Assembly (NCBI GenBank): GCA_958402075.1
Contig: CATXSD010000001.1
Location: 26,261 to 90,260 of the forward strand
Origin: Mediterranea massiliensis
Lineage (GTDB): Bacteria > Bacteroidota > Bacteroidia > Bacteroidales > Bacteroidaceae
Length of the DNA stretch: 64,000 nt
Direction of reading: 5' to 3'
The position numbers were made by a program, and so were the translations under genes. The notes under the pieces are model-generated. The model ran no database searches and was not told where the DNA came from. It was given only the letters and a program-made list of their open reading frames with translations. Shown piece by piece: positions 24,741-33,025 of the stretch (its first letter is position 1; every line of letters starts with the position of its first letter).

Positions 24741-26225
24741 ATGTTACGTAAAATCAGACTGACCCTGGCCATCGTATTCTTTACGCTGATCACCCTGCTG
24801 TTCCTCGACTTCACGGGGACGCTGCACGCATGGTTCGGCTGGATGGCCAAAATTCAATTCCTCCCTGCCGTGCTGGCGCTCAACGTGGGAGTGGTACTGG
24901 CACTGGTGATTCTCACCCTGCTGCTGGGACGCGTCTATTGTTCCGTCATCTGCCCGCTGGGCGTCTTCCAGGACATCATTGCCTGGTTCTCGAAGAAGAG
25001 CAAGAAGAACCGCTACCGCTATTCGCCTGCCCTGTTGTGGCTGCGCTACGGCGTGCTGGGCGTGTTCGTCATCGCACTGGTGGCAGGCGTACACTCGTTT
25101 GTGGCCCTGCTGGCCCCCTACAGCTCGTACGGACGCATCGCAAGCAACCTGTTCGCCCCCGTCTACCAATGGGGCAACAACCTGCTGGCCTACCTGGCCG
25201 AGCGGGCCGACAGCTATGCTTTCTATGACACTACCGTCTGGCTGAAGAGTCTGCCCACCTTCGTCATCGCCGCCGTCACGCTGGTGGTGCTCGTCGTACT
25301 GGCCTGGCGCGGCGGACGCACGTACTGCAACACCATCTGCCCCGTAGGTACCGTGCTGGGCTTCCTGTCGAAGTATGCTTACCTGAAGCCGGTCATCGAC
25401 ACTGACAAGTGCGTCAACTGCAACCTCTGCGCACGCAACTGCAAAGCCTCGTGCATCGACATCAAGAACCACCGGATAGACTACAGCCGCTGCGTAGCCT
25501 GCATGGATTGCCTGGACAAGTGCAAGCACCAGGCGCTGCACTATACCCACCCCACCAAAGTCAAGGCCGAACCGGCCGGACAGCAGGCTGAGGGAAGCAA
25601 CTCCCGCCGCGCCTTTCTGGCATCGACGGCACTGGCGGCCTCGGCTGCCGTACTGAAGGCCCAGGAGATGAAAGTGGACGGCGGACTGGCTACCATCGAA
25701 GACAAGAAAATCCCCAACCGAAAGACTCCCATCCTGCCGCCGGGAGCCCAAGGTGCCCGCCACTTTGCCCAGCACTGTACGGCCTGCCAGCTCTGCGTGT
25801 CGGTATGCCCCAACGAAGTGCTGCGCCCCTCGACCGGACTGATGACGCTGATGCAGCCTTTCTCCTCGTACGAACGCGGCTACTGCCGTCCCGAGTGCAC
25901 CAAGTGTTCGGAAGTCTGCCCCACGGGAGCCATCAAGCCCATCACCGTGGCCGACAAGTCGTCCATCCAGATAGGACATGCCGTGTGGATCAAGCGCAAT
26001 TGCGTGGTGAATACCGACCAAGTGGAGTGCGGCAACTGCGCCCGCCACTGCCCCACGGGAGCCATCACCATGGTACCGTCGGACCCCAACAACCCCGACT
26101 CGCTCAAGTTCCCGGCCGTCGACACCGAACGCTGCATCGGCTGCGGCGCCTGCGAGAACCTCTGCCCGGCCCGTCCCTTCAGCGCCATCTATGTGGAAGG
26201 GCACGAACGGCACCGGATCATCTGA
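24741..26225 (+). CDS. NapH/NapG-like fused membrane iron-sulfur protein
   Basis: The 494-residue protein begins with about four or five membrane segments and the NapH/YccM motifs CSVICPLGVFQD and CNTICPVGT. Two 4Fe-4S motifs follow (CVNCNLCARNC and CVACMDCLDKC). An internal twin-arginine stretch, NSRRAFLASTALAASAAV, lies at residues 287-304. A second ferredoxin half carries four more clusters (CTACQLCVSVCP, CTKCSEVCP, CGNCARHCP, CIGCGACENLCP). The layout looks like NapH joined to a NapG-type Tat ferredoxin. A role in passing electrons across the membrane, probably to the next gene product, is inferred. Confidence 0.88.
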   Translation: MLRKIRLTLAIVFFTLITLLFLDFTGTLHAWFGWMAKIQFLPAVLALNVGVVLALVILTLLLGRVYCSVICPLGVFQDIIAWFSKKSKKNRYRYSPALLWLRYGVLGVFVIALVAGVHSFVALLAPYSSYGRIASNLFAPVYQWGNNLLAYLAERADSYAFYDTTVWLKSLPTFVIAAVTLVVLVVLAWRGGRTYCNTICPVGTVLGFLSKYAYLKPVIDTDKCVNCNLCARNCKASCIDIKNHRIDYSRCVACMDCLDKCKHQALHYTHPTKVKAEPAGQQAEGSNSRRAFLASTALAASAAVLKAQEMKVDGGLATIEDKKIPNRKTPILPPGAQGARHFAQHCTACQLCVSVCPNEVLRPSTGLMTLMQPFSSYERGYCRPECTKCSEVCPTGAIKPITVADKSSIQIGHAVWIKRNCVVNTDQVECGNCARHCPTGAITMVPSDPNNPDSLKFPAVDTERCIGCGACENLCPARPFSAIYVEGHERHRII

Positions 26226-26292
26226 GAGCGGTGAACGGTAAACGGTGAGGGGCAAGCAGGGCAACCGGTTTCCCTCCTTACCCTCACTCTCC

Positions 26293-26328
26293 ATAACTTC
26301 TATAACTCCTTTAACTACTATAACTTCC
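26293..26328 (+). repeat. Four 9-bp tandem repeats before the aldo/keto reductase start
   Basis: ATAACTTCT, ATAACTCCT, TTAACTACT and ATAACTTCC run head to tail and end 2 bp before the ATG at 26331. They may form the leader or ribosome entry region; copy number could vary. Confidence 0.8.
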
Positions 26329-26330
26329 TT

Positions 26331-27719
26331 ATGAATAACCAACATCATTCCAACGATATCTCCCGCCGCGAGTTCCTGAAGATTGTGGGCATCAGCACAG
26401 CCACCACAACCGCGGTATTGGCGGGATGCGGACCGAAAGACTCGGCCTCCGGCTCGCTGCAGGCACAGGGAGAAGTCCCCACCGACAAGATGACCCTGCG
26501 CGAGAACCCGAAAACGAAAGAAAAAGTATCCCTGCTGGGCTACGGCTGCATGCGCTGGCCCACCCTGCCCGCTCCCGAAAAGGGCGGCAACGTCATCGAC
26601 CAGGATGCCGTGAACGAACTGATAGACTACGCCATGGCCCACGGTGTGAACTACTACGACACGTCGCCCGTCTACGTGCAGGGATGGTCGGAACGCTCGA
26701 CAGGCATCGCCCTGAAACGCCATCCGCGCGAGAAGTTCTTCGTGGCCACCAAGCTGTCCAACTTCTCCAACTACACGCGCGAGAACTCCATCGCCATGTA
26801 CAACCGCTCGTTCCAGGAGCTGCAGGTGGACTACATCGACTACTACCTGCTCCACTCCATCGGCAACGGCGGCATCGAGACCTTCCGCGCCCGCTACATC
26901 GAGAACGGCATGATAGACTTCCTGATGAAGGAACGCGAAGCCGGCCGCATCCGCAACCTGGGCTTCTCCTTCCACGGCACGAAGGAAGTGTTCGACGAAG
27001 TGCTGGCCATGCACGACCAGGTGCACTGGGATTTCGTGCAAATCCAGCTGAACTATGCCGACTGGAAATATGCTTCAGGCAACAACGTCAATGCCGACTA
27101 CCTGTATGCCGAACTGGAGAAACGCCACATACCGGCCATCATCATGGAACCGCTGCTGGGCGGACGCCTGTCCAAGCTGCCCGAACACCTCGTGGCACGC
27201 CTCAAGCAGCGCGGGCCTGAAGCGAGCGTCGCCTCATGGGCCTTCCGCTTTGCCGGCTCGTTCCCCGACGTGCTGACCGTACTGAGCGGCATGACCTACA
27301 TGGAGCACCTGCAGGACAACCTGCGCACCTACTCGCCGCTGGTGCCGCTCACGGAAGACGACCTGGAGTTCCTGCAAGAGACGGCCGACCTGATGAAGCA
27401 GTACCCCACCATCCCGTGCAACGACTGCAAGTACTGCATGCCCTGCCCCTACGGCATCGACATCCCCGCCATACTGGTACACTACAACAAGTGCGTGAAC
27501 GAAGGCAACCTGCCCACCTCGCAGGAACATGCCAACTACCGCGAGGCACGGCGCGCCTTCCTCGTGGGCTATGACCGCAGCGTGCCCCGCCTGCGGCAGG
27601 CCAGCCACTGCATCGGATGCCGCCAGTGCGTGTCCCACTGCCCGCAGAGCATCGACATCCCCGAAGAGCTGCACCGCATCGACCGATATGTAGAACAACT
27701 CAAGCAAGGAACGCTGTAA
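26331..27719 (+). CDS. Tat-exported aldo/keto reductase lipoprotein with C-terminal 4Fe-4S domain
   Basis: The 462-residue protein has the twin-arginine motif SRREFLK at residues 10-16 and the lipobox VLAGC just after it, so it should be folded in the cytoplasm and then lipidated outside. An AKR barrel spans about 50-345 (opening GYGCMRWP, with YDTSPVY). The C-terminal ferredoxin-like part has CNDCKYCMPCPYGIDIP and CIGCRQCVSHCPQSIDIP. Lying behind the Fe-S membrane protein, it may receive electrons from it. Substrate unknown. Confidence 0.9.
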   Translation: MNNQHHSNDISRREFLKIVGISTATTTAVLAGCGPKDSASGSLQAQGEVPTDKMTLRENPKTKEKVSLLGYGCMRWPTLPAPEKGGNVIDQDAVNELIDYAMAHGVNYYDTSPVYVQGWSERSTGIALKRHPREKFFVATKLSNFSNYTRENSIAMYNRSFQELQVDYIDYYLLHSIGNGGIETFRARYIENGMIDFLMKEREAGRIRNLGFSFHGTKEVFDEVLAMHDQVHWDFVQIQLNYADWKYASGNNVNADYLYAELEKRHIPAIIMEPLLGGRLSKLPEHLVARLKQRGPEASVASWAFRFAGSFPDVLTVLSGMTYMEHLQDNLRTYSPLVPLTEDDLEFLQETADLMKQYPTIPCNDCKYCMPCPYGIDIPAILVHYNKCVNEGNLPTSQEHANYREARRAFLVGYDRSVPRLRQASHCIGCRQCVSHCPQSIDIPEELHRIDRYVEQLKQGTL

Positions 27720-27734
27720 CCCCGGAAAACAAGA

Positions 27735-28154
27735 ATGAAAGAACTCATAGACATGCTTCACGCAGGAGGATACTCCTGCGTGATAGCCAACGGTGACCGC
27801 ACCCGCACGTTCACACGGCGGGGTGTGGCCGACCTTTACGACCTGCTGGTACAGGAACCCGCCTTCCTGCACGGAGCGTCCGTAGCCGACAAGGTCATCG
27901 GCAAGGCCGCCGCCTCGCTCATGGTGCTGGGCGGCGTACACGAAGTGTACACCCACATCATCAGCCGTCCCGCCCTCCGGCTGTTGCAGGAAGCGGGTGT
28001 CGCAGTGAGCTGCGACGAAGTGGTGGACCACATCATCAACCGCGACCACACGGGCTGGTGCCCGCTGGAGCAGGCCAGCCGCGACCTCCACTCGGCCAAA
28101 GAGATTTTCCCAGTTATCGAAACATTTATCGCCAACCAGAGAAAAAACGCATGA
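27735..28154 (+). CDS. DUF1893 family protein
   Basis: The 139-residue soluble protein opens MKELIDMLHAGGYSCVIANGD and contains GASVADKVIGKAAASLMVLGGV, characteristic of DUF1893. It starts 15 bp after the reductase and its stop overlaps the TonB receptor start (ATGA), so it is firmly within this operon. Molecular function is not established. Confidence 0.88.
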   Translation: MKELIDMLHAGGYSCVIANGDRTRTFTRRGVADLYDLLVQEPAFLHGASVADKVIGKAAASLMVLGGVHEVYTHIISRPALRLLQEAGVAVSCDEVVDHIINRDHTGWCPLEQASRDLHSAKEIFPVIETFIANQRKNA

Positions 28155-30034
28155 AAGAACGAAACCTGACAGGAGGCCTGCTGGCCCTCCTGCTGCTGAC
28201 CGTACCTGCTGCCCGCGGACAGGAGGACAGCGTACGCATTGCCCGCAACCTGACCACCGACGAGGTGGTGGTGACCGGCACCCGCAATGAAACAGACATC
28301 CGACACCTGCCCATGACCATCTCCGTCGTGGGCCGGAAGCAGTTGGAAAGTAACTACCAACCCTCCGTACTGCCCACCCTGACCGAACAGGTGCCCGGCC
28401 TCTTCACCACCAGCCGTGGCATCATGGGCTACGGCGTGTCGACCGGCGCTGCCGGAGGCATGAGCCTGCGCGGCATCGGCGGCAGTCCTACGGCCGGCCT
28501 GCTGGTGCTCATCGACGGCCATCCGCAGTACATGGGTCTGATGGGCCATCCCATCGCCGACGCCTACCAGACGATGATGACCGAACGGGTGGAAGTGCTG
28601 CGCGGCCCTGCCTCGGTGCTCTACGGCTCGAACGCCATGGGCGGCGTCATCAACATCGTCACCCGGCAGATGAAGGAAGAGGGGTCTAAGACCGACATAC
28701 AGGCCACCTACGGTTCCTACAACACCCTGCAAACCGAGGTGACCAACCGCCTGAAGCGCGGACGCTTCAGCAGCATCGTCACCGGCTCGTACAACCGCAG
28801 CGACGGACACCGGCCCGACATGAACTTCGAGCAGTATGGCGGCTATGCCAAGCTGGGCTATGACTTCAATGACCGGTGGAAACTGTGGGGCGACGTCAAC
28901 GTGACCCACTTCAACGCCTCCAACCCTGGCACGGTCGCAGCTCCCTACATCGACAACGACTCGCGCATCACCCGCGGCATGGCGTCGGCCGCCCTCGAGA
29001 ACCACTACCGGCGGACCTCGGCCGCTCTGAGCTTCTTCTACAACTGGGGCCGACACAAGATAAACGACGGTTATCACCCGGGCGAAGAACCGCAGACGGC
29101 CCACTTCAACTCCAAGGACCGCATGATGGGAATCTCGTGGTACCAGAGCGCCTCGCTCTTCGAAGGCAACCGCATCACCGCCGGCTTCGACTACCAGCAC
29201 TTCGGCGGCGAGTCGTGGTACAAGGTACTGGCCACGGGCGAGAAGCAGCCGCAGGTAGACAAGCAGCTGGACGAGCTGGCCGGATACGTGGACTTCCGGC
29301 AGAACATCGGCAGCTGGCTGTCGCTCGATGCCGGCCTGCGCGTGGACCATCATTCGCACACGGGCACGGAGTGGATACCCCAAGGCGGACTGGCCTTCCA
29401 CCTGCCCCGCCAGGCCGAACTGAAAGCCATGGTAAGCAAGGGCTTCCGCAACCCCACCATCCGCGAGCTGTTCATGTTCTCCAAGAACCCCGACCTGCTG
29501 CCCGAGAGCCTCGTCAGCTACGAACTGGCCTACACGCAGCGCCTGTGTGACAATAGTCTGACTTACGGACTCAACCTCTACTACATCAACGGGAAGAACA
29601 TCATCCAGGTGGACCCCGCCCAGCGCAAGAACGTGAACACGGGCCACATCGAGAACTGGGGCACGGAGGCCACCGTGGCCTACCGCTTCAACGCCCGCTG
29701 GCAGGCCGACGCCAACTACAGCTGGCTGCACATGGGACACCCCGTACTGGCTGCCCCCGAACATAAGCTGTACGTCGGCGCCAACTACCAGCAGGGACGG
29801 TGGACAACCGCCAGCGGCATACAATACATACGCGGACTCTACACCTCCGTGACGCAGGGACAGGAAAAGCAGGAAACTTTCGTGCTCTGGAATTTGAATA
29901 TCAGCTACCGCCTGTGTAACTTTGCAAGCCTCTTCGTGAAAGGCGAGAACCTGCTGGCACAGCGTTACGAAATCAACGCGGGCTATCCCATGCCGAAGGC
30001 CACCTTCATGGGAGGTGTACACGTGAACTTCTGA
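28151..30034 (+). CDS. TonB-dependent outer-membrane receptor
   Basis: The 627-residue receptor has a signal peptide (MKERNLTGGLLALLLL..ARG). A TonB-box-like TTDEVVVTGTR near residue 37 is followed by a plug domain to about 165 (VEVLRGPASVLYGSNAMGGVINIVTR) and a 22-strand-type barrel ending in Phe. Lacking the SusC N-terminal carboxypeptidase-like domain, it is of the BtuB/FepA kind for a metal complex or cofactor. Its coupling to DUF1893 and redox genes hints at uptake of a metal or cofactor they need. Confidence 0.92.
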   Translation: MKERNLTGGLLALLLLTVPAARGQEDSVRIARNLTTDEVVVTGTRNETDIRHLPMTISVVGRKQLESNYQPSVLPTLTEQVPGLFTTSRGIMGYGVSTGAAGGMSLRGIGGSPTAGLLVLIDGHPQYMGLMGHPIADAYQTMMTERVEVLRGPASVLYGSNAMGGVINIVTRQMKEEGSKTDIQATYGSYNTLQTEVTNRLKRGRFSSIVTGSYNRSDGHRPDMNFEQYGGYAKLGYDFNDRWKLWGDVNVTHFNASNPGTVAAPYIDNDSRITRGMASAALENHYRRTSAALSFFYNWGRHKINDGYHPGEEPQTAHFNSKDRMMGISWYQSASLFEGNRITAGFDYQHFGGESWYKVLATGEKQPQVDKQLDELAGYVDFRQNIGSWLSLDAGLRVDHHSHTGTEWIPQGGLAFHLPRQAELKAMVSKGFRNPTIRELFMFSKNPDLLPESLVSYELAYTQRLCDNSLTYGLNLYYINGKNIIQVDPAQRKNVNTGHIENWGTEATVAYRFNARWQADANYSWLHMGHPVLAAPEHKLYVGANYQQGRWTTASGIQYIRGLYTSVTQGQEKQETFVLWNLNISYRLCNFASLFVKGENLLAQRYEINAGYPMPKATFMGGVHVNF

Positions 30035-30052
30035 CCCCTACAAGCTACTGAA

Positions 30053-30853
30053 ATGATGAACGAACTGGAATGTGACCGCACCGCCCGCCGGTGCATCTTC
30101 TTCAAGGACAACCTGCTGATGCAGAAACACCCCGACGGCACCTGCACCCTGCCCACAGGCGAGAACCTGCCCGTAGCCCCCGCAACGGGACAGACGGTGC
30201 ACCGCGTCACCCTGCCTACGGGCGAGCAGGTCTATGCGTTTGCCATCGACTATCCCGTGGCCGAGACTGCCGAATGGATGATGACCGGCCTGCGTGCCTC
30301 GTTCGACCACCTGCCCCTGCCAGACTACAAAGCGGCCGGTAAGGCCTACCAGATACTTTACTGGGACCGGCAAAGCCGCTACTGCCCTGCCTGCGGCACA
30401 CCTACCGAACAAAAGACCGACATCATGAAGAAGTGCCCCCGCTGCGGCAACGAACTCTATCCGCCCATCTCCACCGCCATCATTGTACTGGTGCGCCGCG
30501 GCGACGAGATTCTGATGGTACATGCCCGCAACTTCCGCGGCACCTTCTATGGCCTTGTGGCCGGTTTCCTCGAGGCGGGCGAAACACTGGAGCAGTGCGT
30601 CCACCGCGAAGTGATGGAAGAAACAGGACTCACCATCCGCAACATCACCTACTTCGACAGCCAGCCCTGGCCCTACCCCAGCGGCCTGATGGTGGGCTTC
30701 TTTGCCGACTACGAGAGCGGCACCATCAAGCTACAGGAGGACGAACTCACGGCCGGCGCCTTCTACCACCGCAACAATCTGCCCGAACTGCCGCACAAGC
30801 TGAGCATCGCCCGCCGCCTCATCGATGCCTGGCTGGAAGGCAAGGACCGCTGA
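30053..30853 (+). CDS. nudC: NADH pyrophosphatase / NAD-RNA decapping enzyme NudC
   Basis: The 266-residue enzyme has a zinc ribbon (Cys111, 114, 128, 131), a Nudix box starting GFLEAGETLEQCVHREVMEE at residue 171, and the NudC-specific motif SQPWPYPSGLM at 203-213. It hydrolyses NADH and in known homologues removes NAD caps from RNA. Last gene of the rightward run, 18 bp after the TonB receptor, then array D. Confidence 0.93.
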   Translation: MMNELECDRTARRCIFFKDNLLMQKHPDGTCTLPTGENLPVAPATGQTVHRVTLPTGEQVYAFAIDYPVAETAEWMMTGLRASFDHLPLPDYKAAGKAYQILYWDRQSRYCPACGTPTEQKTDIMKKCPRCGNELYPPISTAIIVLVRRGDEILMVHARNFRGTFYGLVAGFLEAGETLEQCVHREVMEETGLTIRNITYFDSQPWPYPSGLMVGFFADYESGTIKLQEDELTAGAFYHRNNLPELPHKLSIARRLIDAWLEGKDR

Positions 30854-30893
30854 CACCCGGCTGCGTTTCCTCATGACGCGGGCAAACCGCCCG

Positions 30894-31016
30894 AATAAGC
30901 TGGGCAAACAACCTGTATAAGCTGGGTAAACAACTTGCATAAGCTGGGCAAACAACCTGCACAAGCTGGGCAAACGATTCGCATAAGCTGGGCAAACGGT
31001 TTGCACAAGCCGGAAC
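30894..31016. repeat. Array D: six 22-bp units
   Basis: AAGCTGGGCAAAC units begin at 30897, 30919, 30941, 30963, 30985 and 31007, spaced exactly 22 bp; the sixth is cut to AAGCCGG. It lies about 40 bp 3' of nudC in a convergent gap. The unit is nearly the same as in array F, 28 kb away. Confidence 0.95.
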
Positions 31017-31022
31017 ATAAAA

Positions 31023-31181
31023 GAGGCTGCCTCAAAATAGAAAAACAGAAGCAAATACAACGTCATCCCGGCCTTGAGCCGGGATCCATCGCCGTGCAAT
31101 GCAAGCAACTGGCTGAATATGGATCCCGCATCAAGTGCGGGATGACAGAATATCAGTTCTTTTTCATTTTGAGGCAGCCTC
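31023..31181. repeat. 159-bp inverted-repeat element (MITE-like), copy 1
   Basis: Outer arms GAGGCTGCCTCAAAAT (31023) and ATTTTGAGGCAGCCTC (31166-31181) are complementary. Inside are two stems, GTCATCCCGGCC...GCCGGGATCC and GGATCCCGC...GCGGGATGAC. The inner core recurs at 37.82 kb. No reading frame inside. It sits 3' to the phosphoglucomutase gene and may also serve as its terminator. Confidence 0.9.
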
Positions 31182-31198
31182 TCAATTTATATGTCTTC

Positions 31199-32938
31199 TC
31201 AAATGCCCAGCGACGCACGTACGGCCTTCACCTTCTCTTCGGCATCGGCATTGGCTCCGGCGTAGCACTTGGGGCAACCCATCTGGCCCTTCACCTCGAT
31301 GTAGAACTTGATCTTCGGTTCCGTACCCGAGGGACGAACGGAAATCTTCGTACCGTCTTCCGTGAAGTACTGGAGCACATTTGAGGGTTCGGGCATGTGC
31401 AGGTCGCTGACGTGACCGGCTGCGTCGGTCATCTTCAGTGTCTTGTAGTCCTTCACCACGCATACCTTCGAGCCTCCGATTTCCTTCGGCGGGTTGGCAC
31501 GGAAGTTGTCCATCATGGCCTTGATTTCCTCGGCACCGCTCTTGCCCGGCTTCACCACGTTGACGGTCGTCTCTTTCGAGAAGCCATATTCCACGTAGAT
31601 GCCCATCAGCACGTCGTAGAGCGTCTTGCCCTGATCCTTGGCCCAGGCACAGATTTCAGCCAGCAGCGAGCAGGCCGAAACGGCATCCTTGTCGCGCACG
31701 AAGTCTTCAGCCAGGAAGCCGTAGCTCTCTTCACCGCCACCGATGTACTGCTGCTTGCCTTCGCGCAGACGGATTTCGCGGGCAATCCACTTGAAACCCG
31801 TGTAGCAGTCGAGCATCTCGACATGGTTCTTGTCAGCCACGGCCTTGATGAGTTCGGTGGTCACGATAGTCTTCACGATGAAGTCGCCCGGCTGCATCTT
31901 GCCCGTAGCCAGACGGTTCTTGATGATGTAATAGAGGAAAATCAGACAAGTCTGGTTGCCGTTGATGAGCACCCATTCGCCCTTGTCGTTCTTGCAGGCC
32001 ATGCCCACACGGTCGGCATCGGGGTCACTGGCCATCACGATGTCGGCATCGATTTCCTTGGCCAGCTTGATGGCCAGCGTCAGCGCTTCGGCATTCTCGG
32101 GATTGGGCGAAACCACCGTCGGGAAGTTACCGTCCTTCACCATCTGCGACTCCACGCAATGTACGTTCTCGAAGCCCCACAGCTTCAGCGAAGCAGGGAT
32201 GAGCGCACGTCCGGCGCCGTGGAGTGGCGTGTAGACAATGCTCAAGTCCTTCTGGCGCTTGATGACTTCGGGGTCGATAGAGATAGTATGTACCTTTTCC
32301 AGATAAACCTTGTCTACATCCTCGCCGATAATCTGGATGAGTTCCTTGTTACCGTGGAACTTGATGTCGGCCACCTTCACCTTGTTCACCTCGTCGATGA
32401 TGGCCGTGTCGTGCGGAGCCAGCACCTGTGCGCCGTCGTCCCAATAGGCCTTGTAGCCGTTGTACTCACGCGGATTGTGGCTGGCAGTAATGTTGATACC
32501 GCTCTGGCAACCCAGATGACGGATGGCAAAAGACACTTCGGGCGTAGGACGCAGGTCGTCGAACAGATAGACCTTGATGCCGTTGGCCGAGAAGATGTCG
32601 GCCGATATCTCGGCAAACTTGCGGCTGTTGTTGCGGCAGTCATGACCTACGACTACCGATATAGGCTGACCGGCAAAGCATTTGTTCAGATAGTTGGCCA
32701 ATCCCTGCGTAGCGGCGCCTACGGTATAGATGTTCATGCGGTTGCTGCCGGCACCCATGATGCCGCGCAGACCGCCCGTACCGAACTCCAAGTCCTTGTA
32801 GAAGCTCTCTATCAGCTCCGTCTTGTCGTCACTCTCCAGCATGCGCTTCACTTCTGCCTGAGTTTCGGCATCGAAGGCCGGTCCCAGCCACTCCTGGGCT
32901 TTCGCGGTCACTTGTTTGATCAGTTCTTGATTTTCCAT
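31199..32938 (-). CDS. Phosphoglucomutase/phosphomannomutase
   Basis: The 579-residue alpha-D-phosphohexomutase interconverts hexose 1- and 6-phosphates. It has the active-site Ser153 in TASHNP (151-156), metal loop DPDADR (305-310), sugar-binding GGGEESYG near 400 and phosphate-binding RPSGTEPK near 535. Length fits the large phosphoglucomutase (PgcA-like) group. A short Cys pair (CPKC) in the tail is unusual. Confidence 0.94.
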   Translation of the reverse strand: MENQELIKQVTAKAQEWLGPAFDAETQAEVKRMLESDDKTELIESFYKDLEFGTGGLRGIMGAGSNRMNIYTVGAATQGLANYLNKCFAGQPISVVVGHDCRNNSRKFAEISADIFSANGIKVYLFDDLRPTPEVSFAIRHLGCQSGINITASHNPREYNGYKAYWDDGAQVLAPHDTAIIDEVNKVKVADIKFHGNKELIQIIGEDVDKVYLEKVHTISIDPEVIKRQKDLSIVYTPLHGAGRALIPASLKLWGFENVHCVESQMVKDGNFPTVVSPNPENAEALTLAIKLAKEIDADIVMASDPDADRVGMACKNDKGEWVLINGNQTCLIFLYYIIKNRLATGKMQPGDFIVKTIVTTELIKAVADKNHVEMLDCYTGFKWIAREIRLREGKQQYIGGGEESYGFLAEDFVRDKDAVSACSLLAEICAWAKDQGKTLYDVLMGIYVEYGFSKETTVNVVKPGKSGAEEIKAMMDNFRANPPKEIGGSKVCVVKDYKTLKMTDAAGHVSDLHMPEPSNVLQYFTEDGTKISVRPSGTEPKIKFYIEVKGQMGCPKCYAGANADAEEKVKAVRASLGI

Positions 32939-32994
32939 AATCTATTATTATATTAAAGATGAATACTTCACATTCTGTTCGTTCTTACTTCCGA

Positions 32995-33025
32995 CAAAGA
33001 TAAAAAGATAAAACGAACCGGCCAA
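32995..33025 (-). promoter_or_regulatory. Promoter of the phosphoglucomutase gene
   Basis: Minus-strand TATCTTTG (32995-33002) with TTGG 19 bp upstream (33022-33025) fits the Bacteroides -7/-33 consensus and lies 57 bp before the start codon. Confidence 0.7.

Noticed and set aside
24744..27041. Long minus-strand open frame (765 codons) opposite the Fe-S and reductase genes
   Set aside because: It is a mirror of two clearly coding plus-strand genes in GC-rich DNA and its translation is low-complexity His/Val/Gly with no family match.
27836..30022. 728-codon minus-strand frame opposite the TonB receptor
   Set aside because: Antisense shadow; the plus strand has the signal peptide, plug and barrel motifs.
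31397..32956. 519-codon plus-strand frame opposite phosphoglucomutase
   Set aside because: Antisense shadow; all catalytic motifs are on the minus strand.
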